A stretch of DNA of 64,000 nucleotides from Qipengyuania vulgaris (GTDB lineage: Bacteria; Pseudomonadota; Alphaproteobacteria; Sphingomonadales; Sphingomonadaceae). Shown piece by piece: positions 1-9,420 of this stretch. Each line of letters starts with the position of its first letter. The first letter of the stretch is position 1. The DNA lies in contig NZ_WTYC01000001.1 of assembly GCF_009827325.1 (NCBI RefSeq), positions 558,001 to 622,000 on the forward strand, given 5' to 3'. Below the pieces are notes generated by a model that did not search any database, was not told where the DNA came from, and saw only the letters and a program-made list of their open reading frames with translations. Position numbers and translations under genes: made by a program.

Positions 1-360
1 GGCAAGTGCCCCCGGATCGTCACCGTCGATCACCACCCGGTTGCTGCGCGTGCGGATCGTCTCCGCGATCAGGCGGCGGAACAGGCGCGCAGGTTTTTCG
101 ACCCATACGGCATCCTGAAGATAGGCGAGTTCGGTGTCGGTGATCTGCACCGGGACGCGGGTGACATCGAGCGCGCTGGGCGCTTCGAATTCGGTCAGCG
201 CGATGGCTGTCCCGGAAGTGCTGGATGCTCCGGTCCCCGCAGGTGCGGTCGCCGTGGGTGTCAGCGTCAGGAGGCTCTCGGGCGGTTCGCTCCCGAAAGA
301 GAGGCAACCGCCCAGAAGCAGCGCGGGGGCAAGGATGGCGAATTTGAAATGCTTGGTCAT
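1..360 (-). CDS. ABC-type transport auxiliary lipoprotein, MlaFED-associated (C-terminus outside window)
   Basis: The first 120 codons of a lipoprotein run off the window's left edge. The start is ATG with an N-terminal hydrophobic segment ending in a lipobox (LLLGGC), so the mature protein should be lipid-anchored in the periplasm. Downstream text (ALDVTRVPVQITDTELAYLQD) fits the ABC_trans_aux/PqiC-like family that follows MlaD-type genes. It is the last visible gene of an operon reading mlaE, mlaF, mlaD, lipoprotein, 17 bp after mlaD. By family it would help pass phospholipids between the MCE protein and the outer membrane. The C-terminal half cannot be seen, so the family call rests on the lipobox, the short match and the context. 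Confidence 0.8.
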   Translation of the reverse strand, partial: MTKHFKFAILAPALLLGGCLSFGSEPPESLLTLTPTATAPAGTGASSTSGTAIALTEFEAPSALDVTRVPVQITDTELAYLQDAVWVEKPARLFRRLIAETIRTRSNRVVIDGDDPGALA

Positions 361-377
361 CGCGCGGAACCCCTGTC

Positions 378-1325
378 TCACGGCTCGTACTCGGGCAATG
401 GTTGCCCCTCGAGAAGCGCGCCGGCACCCTTCTCGTCGATCTTTTCGGTCACGTCGCGCAGCGCCTTGCTGGTCGCCCGCAGGTCGCGCAGGGTCGCTTC
501 GGCTGCGGGCAGCGTGCTTTCGGTCAGTTGCCTCGTAGCCGGGCGCGCTTCGGAAAGGACGCCCTGCAGTTCTTCCGAGGCATCGCCGGCCTGCTTCAGC
601 GTGGTCCGCAACTGGTTGGCCAATTGCGCACCTTCCTGATTGAGCAGTCGGTCGGTCGAAGCGGTCACATTCTCGAATTCATTGAGCGCTCCCGATGCTT
701 CACGCAGCGTGACCTGCAATTCGGCCATGGTCCGTTCGAACTGCGGCGCAGCCTGCGCCAGTTCGGCAGTCATCTGGTTGGTATTGGCCAAGATGCCGGC
801 AATCTCGCCCTGATTCTCCTCGTCCAGCAACTGGGTCAGCCGTTCGGTCAGCGTTGCCAGCCGCTCGAGCAGCAGAGGCGCGTTGGACAGGAGAGCGTTG
901 AGCCCGCCGTCCTTGGGCGGAATGATCGGCACGCCTTCGGTACAGGCGGTTGTTTCGCACGAAATAGGCGGCGCGCCGCTGCGTGCACCGTCGAGCAGAA
1001 TGGTAGATACGCCGGTAAAGCTGCCCTGGATGGTTGCAGTCGTCCCGACGAGGATCGGAACTTCCTCCTTCACCTTGATGCGCACGCGCACGAAGCCGGG
1101 GTCTTTTTCCCACAAAACGATTTCGCTCACCTGGCCCACCGGCACACCGGCAAAGCTGACCTGGCTGCCATTGGCGAGGCCGGAGACGCTTTCGGCAAAG
1201 AAGATGTCGTAATCCTTCTGCGCGCCTTCGTCCCAGCGCGCGATCCACACGACGAACAGCGCCAGTGCCGCAAGCACCGCCAGTGTGACCGCCCCCACCC
1301 AGATGTAATTCGCCCGTGTTTCCAT
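378..1325 (-). CDS. mlaD: MlaD family MCE protein
   Basis: A 315-residue protein with one N-terminal membrane anchor (about residues 7-29), followed by an MCE domain (about 38-120) containing the typical SGLANGSQVSFAGVPVGQV segment. A long helical C-terminal region rich in Leu, Glu and Gln (about 150-300) is likely coiled coil. MCE proteins form hexameric rings that carry phospholipids across the periplasm. Its ATG lies 3 bp after the stop of the ATPase gene, so it belongs to the same transcript. It is longer than E. coli MlaD (about 180 aa) because of the helical extension, as in many alphaproteobacterial versions. The specific lipid cargo is not readable. Confidence 0.9.
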   Translation of the reverse strand: METRANYIWVGAVTLAVLAALALFVVWIARWDEGAQKDYDIFFAESVSGLANGSQVSFAGVPVGQVSEIVLWEKDPGFVRVRIKVKEEVPILVGTTATIQGSFTGVSTILLDGARSGAPPISCETTACTEGVPIIPPKDGGLNALLSNAPLLLERLATLTERLTQLLDEENQGEIAGILANTNQMTAELAQAAPQFERTMAELQVTLREASGALNEFENVTASTDRLLNQEGAQLANQLRTTLKQAGDASEELQGVLSEARPATRQLTESTLPAAEATLRDLRATSKALRDVTEKIDEKGAGALLEGQPLPEYEP

Positions 1326-1328
1326 TGG

Positions 1329-2237
1329 TTAGGCCTTATCCCTGCTTGGAGGCGCGTTGTCCAACGCTTTGACCGCATGCGCCGCGACCGGCTCGTCCAT
1401 ATGCCGCCGCAGTTCGTCGAGCGCCTGCGCAGTCAGCGCCGCTCGCCCGCGCGGCCCGTTGAAATATTCCTGGATCCACGGATGGTCGAGCTCCATGAGT
1501 TTGGGCACCGTATCGACGGCAATGACCTGCTTGTCGGCCAGCACTGCAACCCGGTCGCAAATTTCATGCAGCGTATCGAGATCGTGCGTGATCAGGAACA
1601 CGGTCAGACCCAGCGTTTCCTTGAGTTCGCGGGTCAGATTATCGAAGGCCGACGCACCGATCGGATCGAGACCGGCGGTCGGCTCGTCAAGAAACAGCAG
1701 TTCGGGATCGAGTGCCAGCGCGCGGGCCAGGCCAGCGCGTTTCTTCATCCCGCCCGACAGTTCGCTCGGATATTTGTTCACTGCTTCTTCCGGCAGGCCG
1801 GACAGCATGATCTTGTAGCGCGCAATCTCGACGCGGAGCCGATCCGAAATCTCGGGATAGAACTGCTTCAGCGGCACTTCCACGTTCTCACCAACCGTGA
1901 GGGTCGAAAAGAGAGCGCCGCCCTGGAACAGCACCCCCCAGCGATCGCGCACGCCGATTTCCTGATCCGGTTCCGCATCGACGATGGACTTGCCGAATAC
2001 CTCGATCTCGCCCTCGGTCGGTGGCTGCAGCCCGATTATCGACCTCATAAGCACGGATTTGCCAGTCCCCGAACCGCCGACAACGCCCAGGATCTCACCA
2101 CGATTTACCGTGAGGTCCAGCCCTTCATGGATCACCGCATCGCCGAACTGGTTCTTCAGGTTCCTCACCACGATGGGATGTTCACCGCGATAGCGTTCGT
2201 GGCGCCTGGTGGATTTCTTGTGTCTTTGTTCTGCCAT
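1329..2237 (-). CDS. mlaF: ABC transporter ATP-binding protein, MlaF-like
   Basis: ATPase subunit of the lipid ABC importer (302 aa from the chosen start). It shows Walker A (GGSGTGKS), signature (LSGGM with KKRAGLARAL), Walker B (LLFLDEPTAGLD) and the switch histidine (LITHD). The chosen ATG at 2237 overlaps the permease stop in a TGATG junction and begins MAEQRHKK. The longer upstream reading frame lies in the permease gene out of phase and is rejected. GLDPIG after Walker B is typical of the MlaF branch. It would energise lipid transfer by the MlaE permease and MCE ring at the inner membrane. Confidence 0.92.
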   Translation of the reverse strand: MAEQRHKKSTRRHERYRGEHPIVVRNLKNQFGDAVIHEGLDLTVNRGEILGVVGGSGTGKSVLMRSIIGLQPPTEGEIEVFGKSIVDAEPDQEIGVRDRWGVLFQGGALFSTLTVGENVEVPLKQFYPEISDRLRVEIARYKIMLSGLPEEAVNKYPSELSGGMKKRAGLARALALDPELLFLDEPTAGLDPIGASAFDNLTRELKETLGLTVFLITHDLDTLHEICDRVAVLADKQVIAVDTVPKLMELDHPWIQEYFNGPRGRAALTAQALDELRRHMDEPVAAHAVKALDNAPPSRDKA

Positions 2238-3346
2238 CAGCCCCACCCAAGCTCGGTGAAGAAGACGGCGAAGATGGCATCCAGCACGATGACGGCGAAG
2301 ATGGCCGAAACCACCGACATCGTCGTGCGCAGGCCGACCTCTTCCGAATTCCCCTTCACCTGCATGCCGTGATAGCATCCGGCCAAGGCCACGATCAGGC
2401 CGAAGACGGGCGCCTTGATCATGCCGACCCACACATCGTAAGTCGGCACGACTTCCTGAATGCGTGAGAGGAAGGTGAAAAACGGAATGCCAAGCATGAT
2501 TTCGCCGACGAACGCCCCGCCGATGATCGCCATGCACGACGCATAGAAACCCAGCAGCGGCATCATCAGAACCGCAGCCAGGATGCGCGGGACCACCAGC
2601 GCTTCCATCGGCGAAATTCCGATGGTGCGCATCGCGTCGATTTCCTCGGTCAGCTTCATCGTGCCGATTTCGGCGGCAAAGGCACTTCCCGACCGGCCCG
2701 CGACCATGATGGCGGTCATCAGCACACCCAGTTCGCGCAGGGTAATCCGGCCGACCAGATTTACCGTCAGCGTTTCCGCCCCGAAGGCAGCAAGCTGCAC
2801 CGCCCCTTGCTGCGCGATGACGATCCCGATGAGGAAGCTCATCAGGCCGATGATGGGCAGCGCCGAAACGCCTACCAGCTCGACCTGGCGCACCAATGCT
2901 ACCATGCGAAAATTACGCGGATGCCGCGCCAGTCTCGCCAGGGAGAAGATCAGCGCACCGAGGAAGCTGACGACGCCGATGGCGCCCGACCTGGCGTTGA
3001 ACACCTTCTCGCCCACTGACTCGGGAACGCGCTCCCACACCGGCGCACGTGGTGCGGCAATGTCGTAATCGCCGCTGAGTCCTTCGAGCGCGCCCAGCAG
3101 GCGTTTGGCCCGGTCGCTGGCCCCGACGATCTCCGCCTCATGCTCGCCGGCGATCTGGCAGGCCACCCAAGCGCCTACCGTGTCGATTTCCGATACATTG
3201 GCGAGGTCCACCTTCGCGATCGGTCCCTCAAGGTCGCGCAGCTCTTCGTCGACCTCGCCGATGGTCGAAACGAGATAGGGGCCGCTGAGGGTAAGCACCG
3301 CTCCCTCTTGCCCCTGCTCAAGCTCGTATTCTGCCAATCCAGCCAT
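2237..3346 (-). CDS. mlaE: MlaE family ABC permease with N-terminal STAS domain
   Basis: A 369-residue permease. The first roughly 100 residues form a soluble STAS-like domain ([20 protein letters not shown]), which in E. coli is the separate protein MlaB; here it is fused. The remainder is the MlaE/TTG2B permease, with several membrane spans and the conserved stretch [20 protein letters not shown] followed by [12 protein letters not shown]. It is first gene of the operon and overlaps mlaF by one base. It is divergent from valS with 103 bp between starts, which must hold both promoters. The fused STAS-MlaE form is a known variant, so the domain order is unusual only relative to E. coli. Confidence 0.92.
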   Translation of the reverse strand: MAGLAEYELEQGQEGAVLTLSGPYLVSTIGEVDEELRDLEGPIAKVDLANVSEIDTVGAWVACQIAGEHEAEIVGASDRAKRLLGALEGLSGDYDIAAPRAPVWERVPESVGEKVFNARSGAIGVVSFLGALIFSLARLARHPRNFRMVALVRQVELVGVSALPIIGLMSFLIGIVIAQQGAVQLAAFGAETLTVNLVGRITLRELGVLMTAIMVAGRSGSAFAAEIGTMKLTEEIDAMRTIGISPMEALVVPRILAAVLMMPLLGFYASCMAIIGGAFVGEIMLGIPFFTFLSRIQEVVPTYDVWVGMIKAPVFGLIVALAGCYHGMQVKGNSEEVGLRTTMSVVSAIFAVIVLDAIFAVFFTELGWG

Positions 3347-3449
3347 CAGCCCGCGCTATGAGGGGAAATGGTCCGCTAAACAAGCTTGTATCAAGTCCTT
3401 TTCCATACGCCGTTGCATCGCACAAAGGGCGCTGGCAAAGGCGGCAGCC

Positions 3450-6422
3450 ATGAGCACCGAGCTATCCAAGACTTTCGACCCGGCAGAAATCGAGCAGCGC
3501 TGGTACGCGCATTGGGAAGAAAACGGCCTGTTCCGTCCCGAACGCCTGGACGCAGAGCCCTTCACCATCGTGAACCCGCCGCCGAATGTCACCGGCTCGC
3601 TCCACATTGGCCATGCGCTCGACAACACGCTTCAGGACGTGGTGATCCGTTATGAACGCCTGCGCGGCAAGGATGCGCTGTGGGTGGTAGGCACGGATCA
3701 TGCGGGCATCGCCACGCAGATGGTGGTCGAACGCCAGCTCGAGGCGCAGCAGGACAAGCGCACGAATTACAGCCGCGAAGACTTCGTCGACAAGGTCTGG
3801 AAGTGGAAAGAGGAAAGCGGCGGCCAGATTACCCGCCAGCTGCGCCGGCTCGGATGTTCGATGGACTGGTCCAGAGAGCAGTTCACGATGGACGAGCATT
3901 TCTCGAACGCCGTGCTCAAGACCTTCGTCAATCTCTATAACGACGGCCTGATCTATCGCGACAAGCGGCTGGTGAACTGGGATCCCAAGCTCAAGACCGC
4001 GATCTCCGATCTCGAAGTCGAGACCACCGATGTGAAGGGCGGCTTCTGGCACTTCAAATATCCGCTGGCAGATGGCGTCACGACGTCGGAAGGCAAGGAC
4101 TATCTCGTGGTGGCGACCACGCGGCCCGAGACGATGCTGGCCGATATGGCCGTGGCTGTGCACCCCGACGACGAACGCTACAAATCGGTCGTGGGCAAGG
4201 ACATCCTCCAGCCGATTACCGGTCGCCGCTTCAAGGTGATTGCGGATGAACATGCCGACCCCGAACTCGGTTCGGGCTGCGTGAAGATCACGCCGGGTCA
4301 CGACTTCAACGATTTCGAGGTCGGCAAGCGCGCAGGCATGAAGGCCGGCGAAATGCTCAACATGCTCGATGCCGAGGCGAGCGTCTGCCAGACCGCCGAT
4401 GGGCTCGTCCCGGAAGAGTTCCTCGGCATGCACCGCTTCAAACGCGACGGTGTCGATGGCGCACGCGAACTGGTGGTCGCGCGGATGAAGGAACTGGGCT
4501 TCCTCATCCCGCATGTCACAAAGGACAAGGACGGCGAACGCGTCGAGCACGACGCCGAACCGCGCACCATCGCCACTCCCTTCGGCGACCGCGGCGGCGT
4601 GGTGATCGAGCCCTGGCTGACCGACCAATGGTATGTCGATGCCGAAAAGCTCGCGAAGGCCCCGATCGAGGCGGTGAAGGACGGCACCATCGAAATCGTC
4701 CCGAAGAGCTGGGAAAAGACCTTCTTCAACTGGATGGAGAATATCCAGCCCTGGTGCGTCAGCCGCCAGTTATGGTGGGGCCACCGGATTCCGGCGTGGT
4801 ATGGGCCGGAAAAAGGAATTGACGGCGCGGTAACTGTGGGAAGACAGGGGGGTGAAGTAGCCGCATCCTACACGAACCCTCAGGCTTTCGTCGCGATGAC
4901 CGAGAAGGAAGCGATCGAAAAGGCCAAAGAATACTACGGTGCTGATACTCAGATCAGAATTTCGGACCGTGTTAGGTTACCGCTGGCCAACGTTGTCTAT
5001 ATATCTCGCGACGACGACGTCCTCGACACGTGGTTCTCCTCTGCGCTCTGGCCCTTCGCCACGCTCGGCTGGCCCGGTGACACCTACCAGCCCGTTCGCC
5101 CTGAGCTTGTCGAAGGGCCGCACTTCACTTCTGGATCAGCGGAGAAAGAAAAGGACGGGGCTTCGACAGGCTCAGCCCGAACGGATTTGGATGTTCGGGA
5201 AGGCGGCTGGGAAGAAAACCCCAATCTCCTGTCCAAGCACTATCCCAACGACCTGCTGATTTCCGGCTTCGACATCCTGTTCTTCTGGGATGCGCGCATG
5301 ATGATGCAGGGCATGCACCTGACGGGCAAGGCGCCGTGGCCACGGCTCTACCTGCACGGGCTGGTGCGCGCGGCGGACGGGGCGAAGATGTCCAAGTCCA
5401 AAGGCAATGTCGTCGATCCGCTCGGCCTGATCGACCAATACGGTGCCGATGCGCTGCGCTTCTTCATGTCGGCGATGGAAAGCCAGGGCCGCGACATCAA
5501 GATGGATGAGCGCCGCGTCGAGGGCTATCGCAACTTCGCGACCAAGCTCTGGAACGCGACGCGTTTCTGCCAGTCGAACGGCATCGGTGCGAGCACGAGC
5601 ATCGCCGCCCCTGCCGCAACGCAGGCGGTCAACAAGTGGATCATCGGCGAGGTTGTCGAAACGAAGGACGCGCTCGAGCAGGCCATGGCCGACCTGCGTT
5701 TCGATGCCGCAGCGAACACGATCTACCACTTCGTGTGGGATCGGTTCTGCGACTGGTACATCGAACTCATCAAGGGCAATTTCGACGAGGAAACCAGGGC
5801 AGTCGCCGGTTGGGCGCTCGACCAGATCCTCGTCATGCTGCACCCCTTCATGCCCTTCATCACCGAAGAACTGTGGTCGAAGCAGGGCAACCGCCCGGAC
5901 TATCCGCTGATCACCGCCAAATGGCCCGATCCGCGGGCCGAAGTGGATGCCGACGCGAAGGCGGAAATCGACTGGCTTATCGCGCTCACCAGCGCGGTAC
6001 GCACGGCGAAAAACGAACTCGGTATCGCTCCCGGCTCAAAGCTGGAAGCCTATTGCCCTTCACCCTCCGCGCTGGGTCGCAAGGTGGTCGAGGAAAACGC
6101 CGCCGCTATCGAACGCCTCGCGCGCCTCACACCGGTCCATTTCGCCGAAGCTCCGGGCGGTGCCGCGATGCAGGTGGCCGCGGGCGAGGATGCCTTTATC
6201 GTGCCATTGGAGGGCGTGATCGATATCGATGCCGAAAAGGCGCGCCTGACCAAGGCAATGGAAGCCTCCGCCAAGGAAGCGAAATCGCTCGAAGGGCGGC
6301 TCGGCAATGCGAACTTCGTCGAACGTGCCAAGCCGGAAGCGGTCGACAAGGCCCGTGCCGACCTTGCGCACCATACGGCGGAGATCGAGCGGCTGGAAAC
6401 GGCTCTGGCCCGGCTGGGCTAG
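3450..6422 (+). CDS. valS: Valine-tRNA ligase with in-frame palindromic insertion
   Basis: Charges tRNA-Val with valine (class Ia synthetase, 990 aa). HIGH is at residues 52-55 and KMSKS at 646-650. The editing domain (about 200-420), [10 protein letters not shown] segment, anticodon-binding domain and C-terminal coiled-coil tRNA arm (about 925-990) are all present. ATG at 3450 follows an AAAGGCGG-type ribosome site. Two regions exceed the E. coli protein. One is a stretch after [11 protein letters not shown], around residues 453-515. The other is about 31 residues (548-578) read from a palindromic repeat between the DTWFSS block and [13 protein letters not shown]. The frame stays open, so the enzyme is presumably functional with a surface loop. 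A tRNA-Val gene lies elsewhere in the window (48822). Confidence 0.97.
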   Translation: MSTELSKTFDPAEIEQRWYAHWEENGLFRPERLDAEPFTIVNPPPNVTGSLHIGHALDNTLQDVVIRYERLRGKDALWVVGTDHAGIATQMVVERQLEAQQDKRTNYSREDFVDKVWKWKEESGGQITRQLRRLGCSMDWSREQFTMDEHFSNAVLKTFVNLYNDGLIYRDKRLVNWDPKLKTAISDLEVETTDVKGGFWHFKYPLADGVTTSEGKDYLVVATTRPETMLADMAVAVHPDDERYKSVVGKDILQPITGRRFKVIADEHADPELGSGCVKITPGHDFNDFEVGKRAGMKAGEMLNMLDAEASVCQTADGLVPEEFLGMHRFKRDGVDGARELVVARMKELGFLIPHVTKDKDGERVEHDAEPRTIATPFGDRGGVVIEPWLTDQWYVDAEKLAKAPIEAVKDGTIEIVPKSWEKTFFNWMENIQPWCVSRQLWWGHRIPAWYGPEKGIDGAVTVGRQGGEVAASYTNPQAFVAMTEKEAIEKAKEYYGADTQIRISDRVRLPLANVVYISRDDDVLDTWFSSALWPFATLGWPGDTYQPVRPELVEGPHFTSGSAEKEKDGASTGSARTDLDVREGGWEENPNLLSKHYPNDLLISGFDILFFWDARMMMQGMHLTGKAPWPRLYLHGLVRAADGAKMSKSKGNVVDPLGLIDQYGADALRFFMSAMESQGRDIKMDERRVEGYRNFATKLWNATRFCQSNGIGASTSIAAPAATQAVNKWIIGEVVETKDALEQAMADLRFDAAANTIYHFVWDRFCDWYIELIKGNFDEETRAVAGWALDQILVMLHPFMPFITEELWSKQGNRPDYPLITAKWPDPRAEVDADAKAEIDWLIALTSAVRTAKNELGIAPGSKLEAYCPSPSALGRKVVEENAAAIERLARLTPVHFAEAPGGAAMQVAAGEDAFIVPLEGVIDIDAEKARLTKAMEASAKEAKSLEGRLGNANFVERAKPEAVDKARADLAHHTAEIERLETALARLG
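5092..5184 (+). repeat. Palindromic repeat element inserted in frame within valS
   Basis: Two inverted arms, about 26 bp each (5092-5117 and 5157-5184), flank a 39-bp spacer. The left arm reads CCGTTCGCCCTGAGCTTGTC and the complement of the right arm reads CCGTTCGGGCTGAGCCTGTC, so the arms match apart from a few positions. The element translates as VRPELVEG on the left and [10 protein letters not shown] on the right. Such repeats, and these translations, are familiar as dispersed palindromes of sphingomonads. The span, as bounded here, is 93 bp, a multiple of three, and leaves valS open. Exact ends are uncertain by a few bases. No second copy was noticed in this window. Confidence 0.85.
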
Positions 6423-6567
6423 GTCTTCCCTACACGGGGCGTTTCTGACAATGCCGGGCTGTGAGAATAGCAAACGCCTTGCCCGGACTGTCACGCCGCC
6501 CTGCGCAGCGGAACCGCAGCCATGGCTTGCCGGGGTCCGGCACGGCCCGCTCGCCAAGTCGATTTTC

Positions 6568-6588
6568 GAGTGAACTTGGAGTGAACTT
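6568..6588 (+). repeat. Tandem direct repeat GAGTGAACTT upstream of queE
   Basis: GAGTGAACTT occurs twice, at 6568-6577 and 6579-6588, an 11-bp period or roughly one helical turn. It lies 35 bp before queE, within a 200-bp gap between valS and queE that otherwise shows no gene. It could be a regulator site or a chance duplication. No riboswitch fold was recognised here. Confidence 0.35.
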
Positions 6589-6622
6589 TGGTTCGCTCGG
6601 GGCGCAGAGCGGCAGGTAGATT

Positions 6623-7360
6623 ATGGGCCAGCTTGTTCTAGCTACCGACGACAATGGCGAGCCCGAGATTTTCGCATCGGTCCAGGGCGAAGGGCCGAGC
6701 GCGGGGATGCCGGTCGCATTCATGCGTCTGTCGCGCTGCAACCTCGCCTGTGTGTGGTGCGATACCGCATACACTTGGCATTTCGAGGGCGATGACCGGC
6801 CCCACCGCGATGACGCGACATTTGTGCGTAAGTCCAACCAGGTGACGCTTGATGAAGACGAAGTCGCCGCGCGCATCCTTTCGCTGGGTCAGGACCGGCT
6901 GGTCATAACCGGCGGGGAACCGCTTCTGCAGGCACCCGCGCTGGCGAAATTGCTCGACTTGCTGCCCAATATCGCGGTCGAGGTCGAAACCAACGGGACC
7001 ACCAAGGCGACATCCCGGCTCGATATCCGCATCGATCAGTTCAACGTCAGCCCCAAGCTGGCGCACAGCGGCAATCCCGCCGATCTGGCACTGCTTCCCG
7101 AACGGCTTGACGCTTACGCCACCGATCCGCGTGCATGGTTCAAATTCGTGATTGCGGAGCCTTCGGATGTCGAGGAGGTGCTGGCGCTGCGCGACCGTTA
7201 TCGCTTCAAACCCGGACACGTCTTCCTGATGCCGGAGGGGACGGACAGCGAGACCATCCGCGCCCGAGAGAAATGGCTCGCCCCGCTATGCCTCGAACAC
7301 GGCTTCCGCCTGAGCGACCGCCTGCACATCCACCTTTTCGGGGATACCCGCGGAACCTAG
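6623..7360 (+). CDS. queE: 7-carboxy-7-deazaguanine synthase
   Basis: A radical-SAM enzyme (245 aa) converting 6-carboxytetrahydropterin to 7-carboxy-7-deazaguanine in queuosine synthesis. The N-terminus has the substrate-binding SVQGEG motif and a CxxxCxxC cluster site at Cys39, Cys43 and Cys46 (RCNLACVWCDT), followed by the SAM-binding TGGEPLL. The C-terminal RLHIHLFGD segment also fits QueE. The ATG follows an AGGTAG-like ribosome site. No other queuosine gene lies nearby. Its TAG stop shares a CTAG palindrome with the stop of the convergent HerA-like gene. Confidence 0.95.
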   Translation: MGQLVLATDDNGEPEIFASVQGEGPSAGMPVAFMRLSRCNLACVWCDTAYTWHFEGDDRPHRDDATFVRKSNQVTLDEDEVAARILSLGQDRLVITGGEPLLQAPALAKLLDLLPNIAVEVETNGTTKATSRLDIRIDQFNVSPKLAHSGNPADLALLPERLDAYATDPRAWFKFVIAEPSDVEEVLALRDRYRFKPGHVFLMPEGTDSETIRAREKWLAPLCLEHGFRLSDRLHIHLFGDTRGT

Positions 7361-9321
7361 CCCTGCGAACGCCACCGCTGGACGGTGCGAAGGACAAGAT
7401 CCTCCTCGCCGCCGGGGTTGTTCCACATTTCGATGAAGCTCGGATCTTCCGAAGCAGGACGCTTCATCTCTTCGAGATTGTCGAAGCTCACGCGGATCGG
7501 GATAGCGACGCCTTCGCCGCAAATGATGCACTCGCGGTTGCGGAGCGCCGGTATGGCATCGAGGAAGCCGCGCGCCCCTTCGGGCATGGCCGCACGGACG
7601 AATTCCTGGTCGCGGTCGTTATTGAGGCGCATCGAGATGATCGTGCCGCACTGCGACAGGACGCCTTCGGCAAGGTCAGACGGACGCTGCGTGATGAGAC
7701 CCAACGATATCCCGTATTTACGCCCTTCCTTGGCGATACGGCCGAGGATCGTGCCGACCGAGTTGCCATCGGCGTTCTTCTCGTTCGGGACATATCGGTG
7801 TGCTTCTTCGCAGACCAAGAGGATCGGAGTCGTCTTGTCGTCGCGCCCCCAGATGGCAAAGTCGAAGACAAGGCGGCTGAGCACCGCCACCACGGTGGAG
7901 GTGATGTCGGAAGGGACGCCCGAGACATCAATGATTGAAATCGGCTTGCCGTTCGATGGCATGCGAAAGATCTTGGAGATGAAATCCGCCATGGTGTCGG
8001 CCACCAGCATACCCGAGAACATGAACTGGTAGCGCGGGTCGCTCTTCAACTCGTCCAGCTTGTTCTTGATCCGCATATAGGGCGCGGAATTGGTCGCCTT
8101 GTCCAGCTTGCCCATCTGGTCCTGAATCTCGTTCGAGAGGTCCGAAAGGAGGTAGGGAATGGGCGAATCGACCGTGATCTTGCCCATGGTTTCGGCCAGT
8201 CGGCTTTTACTGCGCGCCTTGAGAAGGCACCGTGCGAGAATGTCGGCGTCGATCTGCCGCTCGTTCCCATTGCTGGTCAGGATGACTTCGCAGTGTTCCT
8301 CGAAGTTCATGATCCAGTAGGGCATCTGGAGGTTCGATACGTCGAGGATCACTCCCGTATGCCGGAAAGCGGCGGAATATTCGCCGTGCGGGTCGATCAT
8401 GACGATATGACCGTCGGGTGCGGCCTCGCAGATACGGTGCAGGATGAGCGCTGCGCTGGTCGATTTACCCGTACCGGTTGAACCGAGGAGCGCGAAGTGC
8501 TTGCCAAGCATGGCGTCCACGTAAATGCCCGCGCGAATGTCCTTGGTCGGATAGACCCTGCCGATCGTGACCGCACTGCGCCCGTCGCTGGCATAGACCT
8601 GCTTGAGATCACTGGTGGACGCGGGATAGACCATTGCTCCAGGGACCGGATAGCGGGTTACACCCCGCCGGAAACCATGCAGGCGACCGGTCAGCTTCTC
8701 CTCCATCCCTTCGCCGAGGAAATCGATATTGGCTAGGATGCTTCCGGCCTTGCGATCCTGCCGCTGGTTGCGCACGCTGGCTAGGAGCCAGCTGTTGCCG
8801 ACACGGATCTTGATCTGCGAACCGACTTGGCCGGCCATGGCGATGGCGGGATCGGAATCTTCCGAGCATTCGCCGAGCCGCTGGATATCGATAGCTATCA
8901 TGGAACCCGAACCGGCGATTTCCAGTACGACGCCTATAGGTTGCAGGGCATTATCGCTTGGCGCCGCAAGCTCCTCTTCGGCAAGCTGTTCGGACTTTCG
9001 CTCCGGAGCCGGCGCAGGTGTCTCGCTCAGCCTGGGCGCTGGAGCAGGCTGCGCTTCAGCGGAGCCCTGGCTATCGGCTAGAGCAGGCGGAACTTCCTGC
9101 TTTGAATACAGAGCTACGTCTTCTGCTTCGGAGGATGCGGCTTGCTGCTGGTGCACGTACCCCGAACGCGAAGTCATTCCGCTTGCGGGTGAGGCGTCCT
9201 CAGGCCCGGCCGAACGACGGATACGGTCACGAAGAGAATTGCTGCGCTGTTCCGGCTGTTCACCTTCCATCTGGCGCGAGTCACCAAAGGAACCAGGATT
9301 TCCGTTGCCCATATCGTTCAT
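7357..9321 (-). CDS. HerA-like ATP-binding protein (DUF87)
   Basis: A 654-residue hexameric-ATPase-like protein of the HerA/VirB4 superfamily. Residues 1-125 are low complexity, rich in Ser, Pro, Glu and Ala, and probably disordered. Residues about 126-235 resemble a HAS-barrel. Walker A (GSTGTGKS) is at 280-287, and a Walker B-type LLVCEEAHRY lies near residue 500, followed by the conserved GRIAKEGRKYGISL and ITQRPSDL blocks. By family it is a DNA translocase. HerA usually works with the NurA nuclease, but no nurA is present here. It sits 99 bp after the TIGR02186 gene on the same strand. Several in-frame starts exist within the disordered part, so the N-terminus is uncertain. Confidence 0.88.
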   Translation of the reverse strand: MNDMGNGNPGSFGDSRQMEGEQPEQRSNSLRDRIRRSAGPEDASPASGMTSRSGYVHQQQAASSEAEDVALYSKQEVPPALADSQGSAEAQPAPAPRLSETPAPAPERKSEQLAEEELAAPSDNALQPIGVVLEIAGSGSMIAIDIQRLGECSEDSDPAIAMAGQVGSQIKIRVGNSWLLASVRNQRQDRKAGSILANIDFLGEGMEEKLTGRLHGFRRGVTRYPVPGAMVYPASTSDLKQVYASDGRSAVTIGRVYPTKDIRAGIYVDAMLGKHFALLGSTGTGKSTSAALILHRICEAAPDGHIVMIDPHGEYSAAFRHTGVILDVSNLQMPYWIMNFEEHCEVILTSNGNERQIDADILARCLLKARSKSRLAETMGKITVDSPIPYLLSDLSNEIQDQMGKLDKATNSAPYMRIKNKLDELKSDPRYQFMFSGMLVADTMADFISKIFRMPSNGKPISIIDVSGVPSDITSTVVAVLSRLVFDFAIWGRDDKTTPILLVCEEAHRYVPNEKNADGNSVGTILGRIAKEGRKYGISLGLITQRPSDLAEGVLSQCGTIISMRLNNDRDQEFVRAAMPEGARGFLDAIPALRNRECIICGEGVAIPIRVSFDNLEEMKRPASEDPSFIEMWNNPGGEEDLVLRTVQRWRSQG

Positions 9322-9420
9322 TATTCAGCCCAGGCCCTTCGAATTGGCACACATGTGTCGGGCCGAAGTGATGGCGGATAAGGGTTAAAATCGGGTCAAC
9401 GATGTCGCCTTGTCAAAGCG

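Noticed and set aside
402-2372. Very long plus-strand frame antisense to the mla genes
   Set aside because: It mirrors the codon bias of the real minus-strand genes mlaD and mlaF, which have clear motifs.
5092-5184. Frameshift or assembly artefact in valS
   Set aside because: The frame remains open on both sides, all synthetase motifs are intact, and the insert matches a recognisable repeat type.
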